DNA of 64,000 nt from an uncultured Opitutales bacterium (GTDB taxonomy: Bacteria > Verrucomicrobiota > Verrucomicrobiia > Opitutales > Intestinicryptomonadaceae). Positions within the stretch are counted from its first letter, which is position 1. Each line of letters starts with the position of its first letter. Made by a program: the position numbers and the translations under genes. The notes beneath the pieces are model-generated. The model was not told where the DNA came from. It saw only the letters and a list, made by a program, of their open reading frames with translations, and did no database searches. Location of the stretch: NCBI GenBank assembly GCA_900545705.1, contig URAK01000005.1:83708-147707 (forward strand). The letters are read 5' to 3'. This document shows positions 35,667 to 44,800 of this stretch, piece by piece.

Positions 35667-38030
35667 ATGATGAATTTTTTAAAGTTGCTGCCGGCAGCCG
35701 TAGCGATATTCGCTTCGGCGCTATTCTGCATTCCCGCAACCGCATCGGACGCAAAACCACAACAGGTTCAGCGCAAGCCGATTTCATTGCAGACCTCCCC
35801 AAAAATGCGCAACGAGACCAAATGGCTCGTATATTGCATGGAGCGCGGCCACTACCTTAAAATGCCGATTACCGACCTTGACGTCCGCGAATTTATCCGC
35901 GAATACATGCAGAACATCGACTTCTTCAAGCTGTTTTTTACCGCCGAGGACGTTCAGCATTTCCAAGACTTCTTTTCCCCGTCGATAGACGTAATGCTCC
36001 ACCAGGGAACTCTGCTTCCGGCTTTCTCCATATACGACAAATTTCTCGACAGGGCCGACGCGAGACTTGAATGGATACGCGAAAGAATGAAAAAACCATT
36101 CGACTTCTCAAAGGAGGAAACCTTCAGGCCGGATAGAAGCAAAGAGGAATGGCCCAAAAATTGGGAGGCCGCAAACGCCCTCTGGGAAAACAGGCTCAAA
36201 TACGACATCGTAAACGAAATACTCTCGTATTCCGTCAAGAAAAACGACGAAGAAAAGCAGAAGGAGTCCGCAGATAAAACAGGGCAAGATAAATCTGCGG
36301 AAAAGTCCGCCGCGGCGCCAAAACAGACGGAAAAGGAAAAATTCGCGGAAGTTGTGGAAGAGGAGGTTGAAGCTCCAAAAACTTTTGAAGAAAAGCTCGC
36401 AAAGGCGGAAAAAGAAGTTCTGCGCCGCTACGAAAGACTAATCGAAAACTACCGCAAGGCGGACGCCATGGAGATTCAGGAAATATACCTAAATACGCTA
36501 TCGCACCTCTACGACCCGCACTCATCTTTCCTCTCCGAATACTACCTTGAAGAATTTGACATCTCCGTGCGCAACGCACTTGTCGGAATCGGCGCGCTGC
36601 TTCAAGACAAGGACGGATATTGCACAATATCCGAGCTAATGCCAGGCGGCCCTGCCGAAGAATGCAAACTGCTAAGCCCCGGCGACAAAATTTTGGGTGT
36701 CGGCCAGGAAACAGGCGAGATTGTCGACGTAATCGGAATGAAGCTCCGCAACACTGTAAGAATGATTCGCGGCAAAAGCGGGACAAAAGTGAGGCTGCTG
36801 ATTGAACCGGCTTCAAATCCGTCGGCGCGCAAAACGATAACACTCGTCCGCCGCGAAATAAAACTCACGACAAAACTCGCAAAAGCCGAAATTTACACAA
36901 TCCCCGTTGGAGACAAAACGCTGCCCATAGGCGTAATCGACCTGCCCGCATTCTACGGTGAAGGCGGTTTCAACGGCGAGTCGAAAGGCTTTAGCACTAC
37001 AAAGGACGTCGAGGAGCTCCTCCTAAAACTAAAAAAAGCGGGAGTGCAGGGCATAATACTCGACTTGCGCCGCAACGGCGGAGGTTTCCTAACCGAGGCT
37101 GTCGACTTGGCCGGCCTATTCATAAAGCGCGGCCCGGTGGTACAGGTTAAAAACGCAGCCGGCAAAACCGAAAAATTGTGGGACGAAGACCCGAAAGTTG
37201 TGTGGGACGGCCCCCTAATCATAATGGTAAGCCGCCTATCCGCCTCCGCGACTGAAATTGTCGCCGGAGCCCTGCAAAACCACAAGCGCGCGATTATAGT
37301 CGGCGACAAAAGCACCCACGGCAAGGGAACGGTGCAAGCCGTCCTAAATCTCGGCAATTTCGACCCCGAACAAAAGAGCGCGGCGAAAGTCACCGTACAA
37401 AAATGGTACGCGCCAAACGGTGATTCCATACAGGTCAAGGGCGTCCATTCCGACATAGTCCTTCCGTCGCCGTACGACTATATGGAAATCGGCGAACAGT
37501 ATAAAGACTATGCGATGAAGTGGGATTCAATCGCCCCAGATACTATAGAGGAAGTCTGGGGATACGGCGTTCCGGAGGGAGAGGCAAAAGCCCTTATGGA
37601 CAAGCTTACGAAGCAGTCCGAAGAACGCCAAAAGAAGCTCGATGAATTCGCATTCTGGAATTCCCAGATAAACCGCGTAAAAGAAAGATGGCAGACGAAG
37701 GACTGGAGCGTAAATCTCGCCACTCGCGAGAAAAAGCTTGCCGAAGACGAGGCTTTCGCCGATGCTTCTGAAAAGAAGGAAAAGGAACTGTCCAAATTGA
37801 ACTTCAAAAAGGAGGAGGTTCTCCTCGAGAGCGCCAAGGAAAACGCCCATGCGGATAAGGATGAAAATCCCGAAGCCAAAAAGGACGATAACGGCGCGTC
37901 CCCGCAAGATAAGCTCGATGCCGAGCTTGCTTCCGACGAGCCGCCCGCGTTCGATGTCCAGTTGCGCGAAGCATTGCGCATAATGGCGGATTGGATAGAA
38001 ATTCTCGATAAAAACAAGGAGTCAAAATGA
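35667..38030 (+). CDS. prc: Carboxy-terminal processing peptidase (Prc, S41)
   Basis: A 787-residue periplasmic tail-specific protease. A signal peptide ends near ATASD. The middle has a Lys/Glu/Ala-rich segment (residues 190-250) and a PDZ domain (ISELMPGGPAEECKLLSPGDKILGV). The catalytic dyad is Ser in SRLSASATEI and Lys in GDKSTHGKGTVQ. LDLRRNGGGFLTEAVDLAGLF is the S41 substrate-binding core. The helical C-terminal half resembles E. coli Prc, which trims penicillin-binding proteins and lipoproteins. It overlaps the next gene by ATGA. ATG codons at 35667 and 35670 are both possible. Confidence 0.93.
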   Translation: MMNFLKLLPAAVAIFASALFCIPATASDAKPQQVQRKPISLQTSPKMRNETKWLVYCMERGHYLKMPITDLDVREFIREYMQNIDFFKLFFTAEDVQHFQDFFSPSIDVMLHQGTLLPAFSIYDKFLDRADARLEWIRERMKKPFDFSKEETFRPDRSKEEWPKNWEAANALWENRLKYDIVNEILSYSVKKNDEEKQKESADKTGQDKSAEKSAAAPKQTEKEKFAEVVEEEVEAPKTFEEKLAKAEKEVLRRYERLIENYRKADAMEIQEIYLNTLSHLYDPHSSFLSEYYLEEFDISVRNALVGIGALLQDKDGYCTISELMPGGPAEECKLLSPGDKILGVGQETGEIVDVIGMKLRNTVRMIRGKSGTKVRLLIEPASNPSARKTITLVRREIKLTTKLAKAEIYTIPVGDKTLPIGVIDLPAFYGEGGFNGESKGFSTTKDVEELLLKLKKAGVQGIILDLRRNGGGFLTEAVDLAGLFIKRGPVVQVKNAAGKTEKLWDEDPKVVWDGPLIIMVSRLSASATEIVAGALQNHKRAIIVGDKSTHGKGTVQAVLNLGNFDPEQKSAAKVTVQKWYAPNGDSIQVKGVHSDIVLPSPYDYMEIGEQYKDYAMKWDSIAPDTIEEVWGYGVPEGEAKALMDKLTKQSEERQKKLDEFAFWNSQINRVKERWQTKDWSVNLATREKKLAEDEAFADASEKKEKELSKLNFKKEEVLLESAKENAHADKDENPEAKKDDNGASPQDKLDAELASDEPPAFDVQLREALRIMADWIEILDKNKESK

Positions 38031-38494
38031 AGCTTGCAATAGGAGCAGACCCGTTTGCGTACGGCTTGAAAAAAGCCGTGGCGCAACATTTGAAAAACCG
38101 CGGAGTTGAAGTTATGGATATGGATTCCTATGCGGAAACTCCGTACTACGAGGTCGCAGAAAAGGCGGCGCGGGAAATCTCCGCTGGGAATGCGGACGGA
38201 GCCGTTTTGTTTTGCGGAACGGGAGCGGGAATGGCGATTGTGGCAAACAAAATATGCGGAGTCAGGGCCGTCTGTGTGGAATCCGTTTTTGCGGCGAAAA
38301 AAGCTAAAGCTATAAACGACGCAAACGCGATAACTATGGGCGCGATGATTGTCGGAGAGGCAATGGCATGCGAAATGGTCGATGCCTGGCTCGATACAAA
38401 GTTTGCGGAGGGCTTTGAGCAGTTGCGCGAATTTCTTGAATCGGCGCGCGGGCAGGTCGGGGAAATCGACGCTGCCAACAGGGCGTCCGAGTAG
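38027..38494 (+). CDS. rpiB: RpiB/LacAB-family sugar-phosphate isomerase
   Basis: A 155-residue aldose-ketose isomerase. GADPFAYGLKKAV near the start, LFCGTGAGMAIVANK around residues 62-76 and GVRAVCVES match RpiB and LacA/LacB. The family interconverts ribose-5-phosphate and ribulose-5-phosphate, or related pentose/tetrose phosphates. In RpiB the catalytic Cys is in the FCGTG loop, and it is present. It is last in the cluster that began with rluB, and a terminator follows. Confidence 0.85.
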   Translation: MKLAIGADPFAYGLKKAVAQHLKNRGVEVMDMDSYAETPYYEVAEKAAREISAGNADGAVLFCGTGAGMAIVANKICGVRAVCVESVFAAKKAKAINDANAITMGAMIVGEAMACEMVDAWLDTKFAEGFEQLREFLESARGQVGEIDAANRASE

Positions 38495-38580
38495 AATCTA
38501 TACTGCCCGTTCGCAAATAAAAAAACGATTGCTTGAGAAAGTTTGCATGTAGAGGCAGTATTGGTTTTTTTGAATATGCG

Positions 38581-38606
38581 AAAGGAGGGGAAAGCCCTCC
38601 TTTTTT
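38581..38606 (+). terminator. Rho-independent terminator after the rpiB cluster
   Basis: AAAGGAGGG (38581-38589) pairs with CCCTCCTTT (38595-38603), with T continuing to 38606. A strong nine-pair stem with a five-base loop. Confidence 0.9.
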
Positions 38607-38865
38607 ATGCGCTTTATTTATGCAAAATATGCCGCAGTTCGGCTGGCATATTGCCAAACCGCAATTTATATCTTTCTGATATCTTTGTGCTCGCAAATTT
38701 ATTGATTGTTCTTCGCATAAAAAAAGCAATCGGTGAGGTCAATTTTCTATGTCTTGGCGCCAATTTTTTTATCGCTGATGTTAAAAATTCCGCCGTTTTC
38801 TCCGCATAACTTTTGGTATTTACGCAGGCTGATTATCAAATATTTCCCGCGCATTTTCTAAAAAA
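38607..38865. other. Intergenic region between converging clusters
   Basis: About 260 bases with no recognised gene between two terminators. Confidence 0.4.
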
Positions 38866-38902
38866 ATTGAAAAAAAAAGCGCGCCAAAAACTGGCGCGCT
38901 TT
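38866..38902 (-). terminator. Rho-independent terminator after the GH97 gene
   Basis: AAAGCGCGCC (38876-38885) pairs with GGCGCGCTTT (38893-38902). The A-run on the plus strand (38871-38878) is the T-run for minus-strand transcripts. A second GC-rich hairpin lies nearby at about 38944-38973. Confidence 0.9.
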
Positions 38903-38985
38903 CGCTCTATTAAAATATTTTGTTAATTGTGCCTTTCACAAAAACCGGCGCGCAGTTTTGCGCTGCGCGCGCCGTAAAGACAGCA

Positions 38986-41013
38986 TCATTTATACGGCAT
39001 AAACTTTACCGCAAAACCTCCGCCGCTTCTCATCGACAGCTTTAACTTTGTGTCAGATGTCACTTTCTTGGTCTCGATTTTGTAGTCCTCGGGGATGTCG
39101 TCGGAATTTATCGTGTCGCGGACAATTTTTGCAAGGTATTTGCCTTCGGGCAGGAATTTCGACAAGTCTATCTCGACGTCCTTTCCGCCCCAGCCGCACA
39201 TTCCGCCAAGATACCATTTATCGCCCTTGCGGCGCGCTATCACAACATACTCGCCCATCTTGCCTTCTATTGCCTTGGTATCGTCCCACGTCGTCGGTAC
39301 TGCCGCTATAAAATCAAGCAGCTTCTGCTCTTTCATGTATTCGCTCGGCATGTCCGATATCATTTGCAGCGTGCTCAAAAACAAAACATATTGAGCCGCC
39401 ATGTGCGCGCGCGTCCCCTGGACTCTCGGTATGTCGCGTATTGCCTTGAACGAGCGTTCGTTGGAATTCCTCATTCCGCCAGGCGTGTAGTCCATGGGCC
39501 CGAGCAGCATTCGCGTAAACACCAAATCAACATTGTGCGAAGGCGTCACGGTCTTTGCCCATTTATTCACTTCCGCACCGTGTACGGCTTCAAATGTTAT
39601 CGCATTCGGATATGTGCGCTGCAACCCGGACGGCGCGGGGCATCCGTGCCACTCTATCACCATCTGGCGGTCGGCCGCCAACTTTGTGATGTTTTCTATA
39701 TGGCGTATCATCAGCTGGTCGTCGCGGTCGTTGAAGTCTATCTTTAGCCCGTCTACACCCCAGCTCTTAAACAAATCCAACGCCTTCTCCGGATACGCAT
39801 ACAGCACCTTGCTGAGGCACCATATCACAACTTTCACACCCTTCGAGTGCGCGTATTCGACAACCGAAGGAATATCCACATGCGGCTTGCCGTTTATGTA
39901 GTTCTCGTCCGTATTGTATATGTCTATAAATTTTGTGCGGGCATCGGTTGCCAAATATGTCTTCCCGAGCCCCTCTCTTCCAACATGCCAACCGGCGTCG
40001 AGCGTTATGTATGGTATGTCGTTATCGGCGGCAAAATCGGCGTAATATTTGCACATCTGCTCGTTAAATCCGCATTTGAAATCCACGCCTTCCGTATTCC
40101 AGTTTACCCACCAGTCCCATACCGAGGGGCCGGGCGTTATCCACGAGGCGTCTCCTATCTTGGATTCCGAAGCCAATTTATATACTGTGTCGTTGTCGGC
40201 AAGAACCTTGTCGTCTCGCGCCACTATAAAGGCTCTCCACGGAAATTCGCGCGTGCCGGAGGTCTTTGCTATGTAATCCTCAACTTCCGACGGCTGGAGC
40301 TGGTTGCCTTTTTGCACAAGCTTTTTGGGCACAGGCGCAAAAAGCGCGCGCGGGGAATCGGCGTCTTTCGGGTAGTGTATCCTAAGCCCCGGGTATTCCG
40401 TCCAATCCGACTCGACAAGCGCAATTTTCATTCCCTCCTTCTCAAATATAAAAGGCATCGAGGCGTTCGCGCCCTTTTTCAGCCCTTTGAGTCCGCCGGC
40501 CGTTGTGCGCGTAAACACTGATTCAAACGAAGTCCTTATGCCGTTTACTATGTGGGCGATTACTTTGTCGGCGTCTTTTAGCGGCAGTTTGAGCGTCTCC
40601 GCCTTCACTATCATTTCGCCGCCATTCTTTGACACAAACCTGTATGCGGCGGCGTCGTCGTACACTCTTATTATAACGTCGTAATTGCCCAAGTCGGCGC
40701 GGCTTTCGTTGTAATTGTCGGTTATCGTTTTCCGCGCGCCAAACAGGGGCTTAATCTCGGTATTCACCATCCTTGATTTCGAGCCCTTGATTGCAGCGTC
40801 CGCCCCAAATTCCCCCTTGTCTGTCGACATGCCTATCGCGGCTTTGTCCAAGACTTTTTTGCCGTCGGCTGTTATTGAAAAAGAAAGCTGTTTGCCGTCT
40901 TCGAGTTTGGCCTCAATCCTGCCGTCGGGAGATTTTACGGTCACTTCCGCCGAATATCCCACTCCGGCGGCGGCAAATGCCGCGCACAATATGTATAATA
41001 TTCCGTGTTTCAT
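38986..41013 (-). CDS. Glycoside hydrolase family 97 protein
   Basis: A 675-residue secreted glycosidase with a signal peptide (cleavage near GYSAE). The central barrel has ITPGPSVWDWWVNW, YITLDAGWH, the DGLKIDFNDRDDQLMIR nucleophile region, IEWHGCPAPSGLQRTYPN and LGPMDYTPGGM, all GH97 signatures. The family hydrolyses alpha-glucosides (inverting) or alpha-galactosides (retaining). The Asp in KIDFNDRDDQ fits the retaining, alpha-galactosidase-like branch, but I cannot prove it. It stands alone on the minus strand and acts outside the cytoplasm. Confidence 0.9.
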   Translation of the reverse strand: MKHGILYILCAAFAAAGVGYSAEVTVKSPDGRIEAKLEDGKQLSFSITADGKKVLDKAAIGMSTDKGEFGADAAIKGSKSRMVNTEIKPLFGARKTITDNYNESRADLGNYDVIIRVYDDAAAYRFVSKNGGEMIVKAETLKLPLKDADKVIAHIVNGIRTSFESVFTRTTAGGLKGLKKGANASMPFIFEKEGMKIALVESDWTEYPGLRIHYPKDADSPRALFAPVPKKLVQKGNQLQPSEVEDYIAKTSGTREFPWRAFIVARDDKVLADNDTVYKLASESKIGDASWITPGPSVWDWWVNWNTEGVDFKCGFNEQMCKYYADFAADNDIPYITLDAGWHVGREGLGKTYLATDARTKFIDIYNTDENYINGKPHVDIPSVVEYAHSKGVKVVIWCLSKVLYAYPEKALDLFKSWGVDGLKIDFNDRDDQLMIRHIENITKLAADRQMVIEWHGCPAPSGLQRTYPNAITFEAVHGAEVNKWAKTVTPSHNVDLVFTRMLLGPMDYTPGGMRNSNERSFKAIRDIPRVQGTRAHMAAQYVLFLSTLQMISDMPSEYMKEQKLLDFIAAVPTTWDDTKAIEGKMGEYVVIARRKGDKWYLGGMCGWGGKDVEIDLSKFLPEGKYLAKIVRDTINSDDIPEDYKIETKKVTSDTKLKLSMRSGGGFAVKFMPYK

Positions 41014-41258
41014 ACATGTGTATTTTGTGGAAAACTCCCGAGCTTTGCAATTATGCTCTATCCTTTTTTTTATTTAACAGTTAAATCTTTATGCCCTCAT
41101 ACTACCGCCGTAAAAATTCTGTAATATCTTCTCATATATTGCGCCTTGAGATGCCGGGAATTCTCTATTTTGCACAAGGCAAACATTTCTCTGATAAAAT
41201 TTTTAGCTCGAATTTTAAATCAGATTTTCTAAGATGATTTCTAAACCGAAAGGATTTT

Positions 41259-43124
41259 ATGATTTATAGATGCACGGTATGCGGATATGAATACGACGAG
41301 GCTGCAGAAGGCAAGTCGTGGAATTCGTTGCCCGACGACTGGATTTGCCCCGTATGCGGCGTAGGCAAGGAATTATTTGAAAAAACCCAGACCGAAGAGT
41401 CTTTAATAAAGCCGGAAGCAGCGCGCGAACAGCAGCCTGCCGATACTTCTGAGTCTTCCTGCATCGCATCTGAATCGGCTCCGGAAACCGCGCCGCTCAA
41501 TGCGACATCTTCCGACATATGCGCCGAGACTATGGCTAATTGGGGCGTTAAGTGGGTTCTCGGCATGGTCGGCCACTCAAATCTCGGAATGGCGGACGCA
41601 ATCCGCAGACAGGTTGAAAACGGAAAAATGCGTTATATCGGAATCCGCCACGAAGGCGCCGCAGCCTTCGCGTGTTCAGCTTATGGAAAACTCTCCGGAA
41701 ACCCCGCGGCGTGCATATCGATAGCTGGCCCGGGCTCTACAAACCTCCTGACGGGCCTTTGCGACGCCGCTCTTGACTCCGCTCCGGCAATCGCGCTTAC
41801 AGGACAAGTTCCGTCTTCCATTGAGGGATTAAAAATATTTCAGGATATCAACCTTCGCGATGCCCTACATGCGGCGACCCCTGCACAGTTCGAAATGTAC
41901 AAGGGCAGCAAATTTGGAAGACTCGCCGCAAGAGTCTGCTCGGAAGCAATCGATAGAAAATGTGCCGCCCAGCTGATTATGCCGGACGACGTTCAAGTAC
42001 TGCCGGCATCTCCCGACGATGTCGCTACTCGCCCGCTAAAATCGGTTGCGAGAGCTGCGGAAACATTCTCCGAAAACTCACTCAGAGAGGCTGCAGATAT
42101 TATCGCAAATGCCCAATTTCCGGTAATCTTAATGGGAAGAGGCTGCCGCGGTTCCGCCCACAAGGTAGAGGAGCTTGCGGAAATGCTCGGCTGCCCGATT
42201 ATGACAACTTATCCGGCAAAGGGAATAATCCCCGACAGCCACCCGCTTTCCTGCGGTGTACAGGGCTTGAGCGGAACGGCTGTGGCGGCAAAATTTATGG
42301 CGCGCGCCGATTGCGTGGTTGCTTTTGGAGCGGGGCTTAGCAGGCATACCTCCGTGCCCGCCGGGAAAAAAGTCGTTCAAATAGACTCGGACTCAAACGC
42401 AATCGGGCGGAGATATCCGGTGGAAGCCGCAATCATCGGAGATGTTTCGGAGGTTGCTCCGGCGCTATTCGATTACTTAAAAGATTCTTTCAAATCAAAA
42501 GATTCGCGCAAAGATATAGAGCTTGAATGGGCTAAATGGCGCGCCGAAAAAGCAGCGCGCGCTTCCAAGAGCGCAAAGGGCGCGATTGATCCGGCTGCCG
42601 TAGCAGCGGCGCTGTCTAAATACGCACCTGCGGACGCAATAATTTCCGTAGATGTCGGGAATGTAGCGTATTCTTTCGGAAGATATTTTGAGTCGAAAGA
42701 GCAGTCTTTCATCGGCTCTTGGTATCTCGGCTCAATAGGTTTTGGGCTGCCGGGCGCAATAGGCGCGTGGTGCGTATCGCAAGAGCCGGACGGACAATTC
42801 TTCGGACGCCCGATAGTTGCGGTCGTAGGCGACGGCGGCTTGGGACAATACCTGTGCGAATGGACAACTGTCGCGAAATATTCCATGAATATAAAGTGCG
42901 TCGTTTACAACAACTCGGAGCTCGGGAAAATTTCCGCGGAGCAAAAGCTCGCGCACATGAGTGTCTGGGAGACGGATCTTCACAATCCACCGTTTGCCGA
43001 GTTTGCGCGGTTATGCTCTACAACTGGAATACTCGCCGACAATCCCGACACTTTGGATTCAAAGGTTGAGGAATTCTTCCGCGCAGACGGCCCTGCGATT
43101 CTTGAAGTTAAAACTACTTCTTAA
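41259..43124 (+). CDS. Rubredoxin-thiamine pyrophosphate enzyme fusion
   Basis: A 621-residue two-part protein. Residues 1-40 are a complete rubredoxin: CTVCGY and ICPVCG (Cys 5, 8, 30, 33) with a YDEAAEG loop, which binds one iron and passes single electrons. A Ser/Ala/Glu linker (about residues 45-85) leads to a full TPP enzyme of the acetolactate synthase/pyruvate oxidase class: catalytic Glu132 in RHEGAAAFACSAYGK, SIAGPGSTNLL, and the cofactor motif GDGGLGQYL...NNSE near residues 525-550. It probably decarboxylates a 2-oxo acid and gives the electrons to, or takes them from, the rubredoxin. The substrate is unknown. AAAGGA lies four bases before the ATG. It is flanked by unrelated genes. 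Confidence 0.82.
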   Translation: MIYRCTVCGYEYDEAAEGKSWNSLPDDWICPVCGVGKELFEKTQTEESLIKPEAAREQQPADTSESSCIASESAPETAPLNATSSDICAETMANWGVKWVLGMVGHSNLGMADAIRRQVENGKMRYIGIRHEGAAAFACSAYGKLSGNPAACISIAGPGSTNLLTGLCDAALDSAPAIALTGQVPSSIEGLKIFQDINLRDALHAATPAQFEMYKGSKFGRLAARVCSEAIDRKCAAQLIMPDDVQVLPASPDDVATRPLKSVARAAETFSENSLREAADIIANAQFPVILMGRGCRGSAHKVEELAEMLGCPIMTTYPAKGIIPDSHPLSCGVQGLSGTAVAAKFMARADCVVAFGAGLSRHTSVPAGKKVVQIDSDSNAIGRRYPVEAAIIGDVSEVAPALFDYLKDSFKSKDSRKDIELEWAKWRAEKAARASKSAKGAIDPAAVAAALSKYAPADAIISVDVGNVAYSFGRYFESKEQSFIGSWYLGSIGFGLPGAIGAWCVSQEPDGQFFGRPIVAVVGDGGLGQYLCEWTTVAKYSMNIKCVVYNNSELGKISAEQKLAHMSVWETDLHNPPFAEFARLCSTTGILADNPDTLDSKVEEFFRADGPAILEVKTTS

Positions 43125-43233
43125 ACAATGCCGCCCACCCCCTGTTTTTTGGGGCGGCGGGCAAACCCTATCCCGAACGGCTTATGTGCATTGTGGCGAG
43201 ATTGCAAGTCCTATTCACCCAGCTAAAAAATTT

Positions 43234-43280
43234 TTGCCCGAACACGCATTTGCGCGCACGGGCAATTTTTTTTGTTTTTT
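43234..43280 (+). terminator. Rho-independent terminator after the rubredoxin-TPP gene
   Basis: TTGCCCG (43234-43240) pairs with CGGGCAA (43259-43265), with an inner CGCA/TGCG pair, and is followed by eight T (43266-43273). A second, GC-rich hairpin at about 43132-43162 lies just after the stop codon. Confidence 0.8.
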
Positions 43281-43362
43281 AAGCTCCGCAGTATCTGAAA
43301 ACTTTTGGGCCTTTAACGCTTCCTAAAAGTAAGCCAAGGCTCAATCATTTCTATAAAAAACG

Positions 43363-44634
43363 TCACAGGACGCTGCCGAGCGCCGAAATAATATCGTCCT
43401 TATTTTCAATGCCTATCGACAGGCGTATCAAATCGGAAGATACTCCCGCAGACAGGCGCTCGCGCTCGCCAAGCTGCGAGTGCGAAGTGCTCGCGGGGTG
43501 CAGTATTAGGCTCTTGGCGTCGCCTACATTGGCGAGATTGCTAAACAGCGGTATATTGTCAACTATCTCAACCGCCTTGTCGTATCCGCCTTTCGGCCCG
43601 AATACGACTACGCCGCCGCAACCTATGCCCAAATATTTATCAGCTTCCCTTCTTGACGGGTCGCCCTCCAATCCGGGGTATCTTACCCACTCGACTCCAG
43701 GGTGCGATTTTAGAAACTCGGCGACTGCCTTGGCGTTTGAACAATGGCGTTCCATTCTTAGCGGCAATGTCTCCAAGCCCTGCAAAAATATCCATGCGGA
43801 ATCCGGAGACAGGGTAGGGCCCATGTTCCTTAGCCCAACTGTGCGCAGCCTCGTTATAAACGCCGGATTGCCTGTCCCTGACAGGTCGCGACCGAACCTC
43901 AGACCGTGGTACCCTTTGTCGGGTTCGCTGTACAGAGCAAATTTTGGGTCGCTCCAATCAAATTTCCCCGCGTCTATGACTGCGCCGCCTATTGCTGTTC
44001 CGTGCCCGCATATCCATTTTGAAAGCGAATGGATTACTATGTCGGCCCCATAGTCTATCGGCCTTAAAAGCGGCGGGGGAGTGAAAGTTGAGTCCACTAT
44101 CAGCGGAATATGGTGGCTGCGCGCTATTTTTGCGTATCTCTCTATGTCGGCAACATCCAGCGAAGGGTTCCCTACCGTCTCTATGTACAATGCCCGCGTG
44201 CGCTCGTTTATAGATTTCTCCACCGCGGAGAAATCGTTTACATCGGTAAAACGCGCCGTGATTGAGTATTGTGGCAAAATGGCGTCAAAGAGAGTGTATG
44301 TGCCGCCGTATAGATTGCGCGCGCTTACAAGCTCGTCGCCGGCTTTCAGTATGTTTAAAATGCTGAATGCTATGGCGGCGGTGCCTGAGGAAAGCGCGAG
44401 CGCACCCACTCCGCCTTCAAGCGCGCAAAGCCGCTTCTCGAGAATATCATTGGTCGGATTCATTATCCTCGAATAAATGTTTCCGCTTTCTTTTAGTGCA
44501 AATAAATCCGCCGCGTGTTTTGTGTTCTTAAAATTATAGGCGGTTGTGCGATACACGGGAACTGCCCGCGAAAGAGTGGAAGAATCCGGAATCTGCCCGG
44601 CGTGGACTGCGAGTGTTTCTATTTTGTAATCCAT
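43363..44634 (-). CDS. metY: O-acetylhomoserine sulfhydrylase MetY
   Basis: A 423-residue PLP enzyme making homocysteine from O-acetylhomoserine and sulfide. Family segments: NIYSRIMNPTNDILEKRLCALEGG, ALSSGTAAIAFSI, the PLP lysine in IHSLSKWICGHG, and the C-terminal HPASTSHSQLGERER. The length fits MetY/CysD rather than the shorter MetB. It is on the same strand as cysK but separated by a terminator, so it has its own promoter. No S-adenosylmethionine riboswitch was recognised upstream. Confidence 0.93.
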   Translation of the reverse strand: MDYKIETLAVHAGQIPDSSTLSRAVPVYRTTAYNFKNTKHAADLFALKESGNIYSRIMNPTNDILEKRLCALEGGVGALALSSGTAAIAFSILNILKAGDELVSARNLYGGTYTLFDAILPQYSITARFTDVNDFSAVEKSINERTRALYIETVGNPSLDVADIERYAKIARSHHIPLIVDSTFTPPPLLRPIDYGADIVIHSLSKWICGHGTAIGGAVIDAGKFDWSDPKFALYSEPDKGYHGLRFGRDLSGTGNPAFITRLRTVGLRNMGPTLSPDSAWIFLQGLETLPLRMERHCSNAKAVAEFLKSHPGVEWVRYPGLEGDPSRREADKYLGIGCGGVVVFGPKGGYDKAVEIVDNIPLFSNLANVGDAKSLILHPASTSHSQLGERERLSAGVSSDLIRLSIGIENKDDIISALGSVL

Positions 44635-44721
44635 TTTATTTGGCGTTTTTTTCTCTTATCGGATTTTCCTTTGCGGCAATGAACATAAAACCGAAAAAAT
44701 TTTTCGCGCTGATTGCGAAAG

Positions 44722-44764
44722 AAAAAAAAGCGCGGCAGATTAAAGCTACGCTTCCCCGCCGCGC
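44722..44764 (-). terminator. Rho-independent terminator after cysK
   Basis: On the minus strand GCGCGGC pairs with GCCGCGC, with an inner AAGC/GCTT pair, followed by eight T (44729-44722). It separates cysK from metY. Confidence 0.85.
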
Positions 44765-44800
44765 CGTAAAATAAAGTTTTTTAATTTCGTAAAATGGACT

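Noticed and set aside
43132..43162. Hairpin just after the rubredoxin-TPP stop as the main terminator
   Set aside because: The stem has mismatches and no T-run follows; the hairpin at 43234-43273 is a better terminator.
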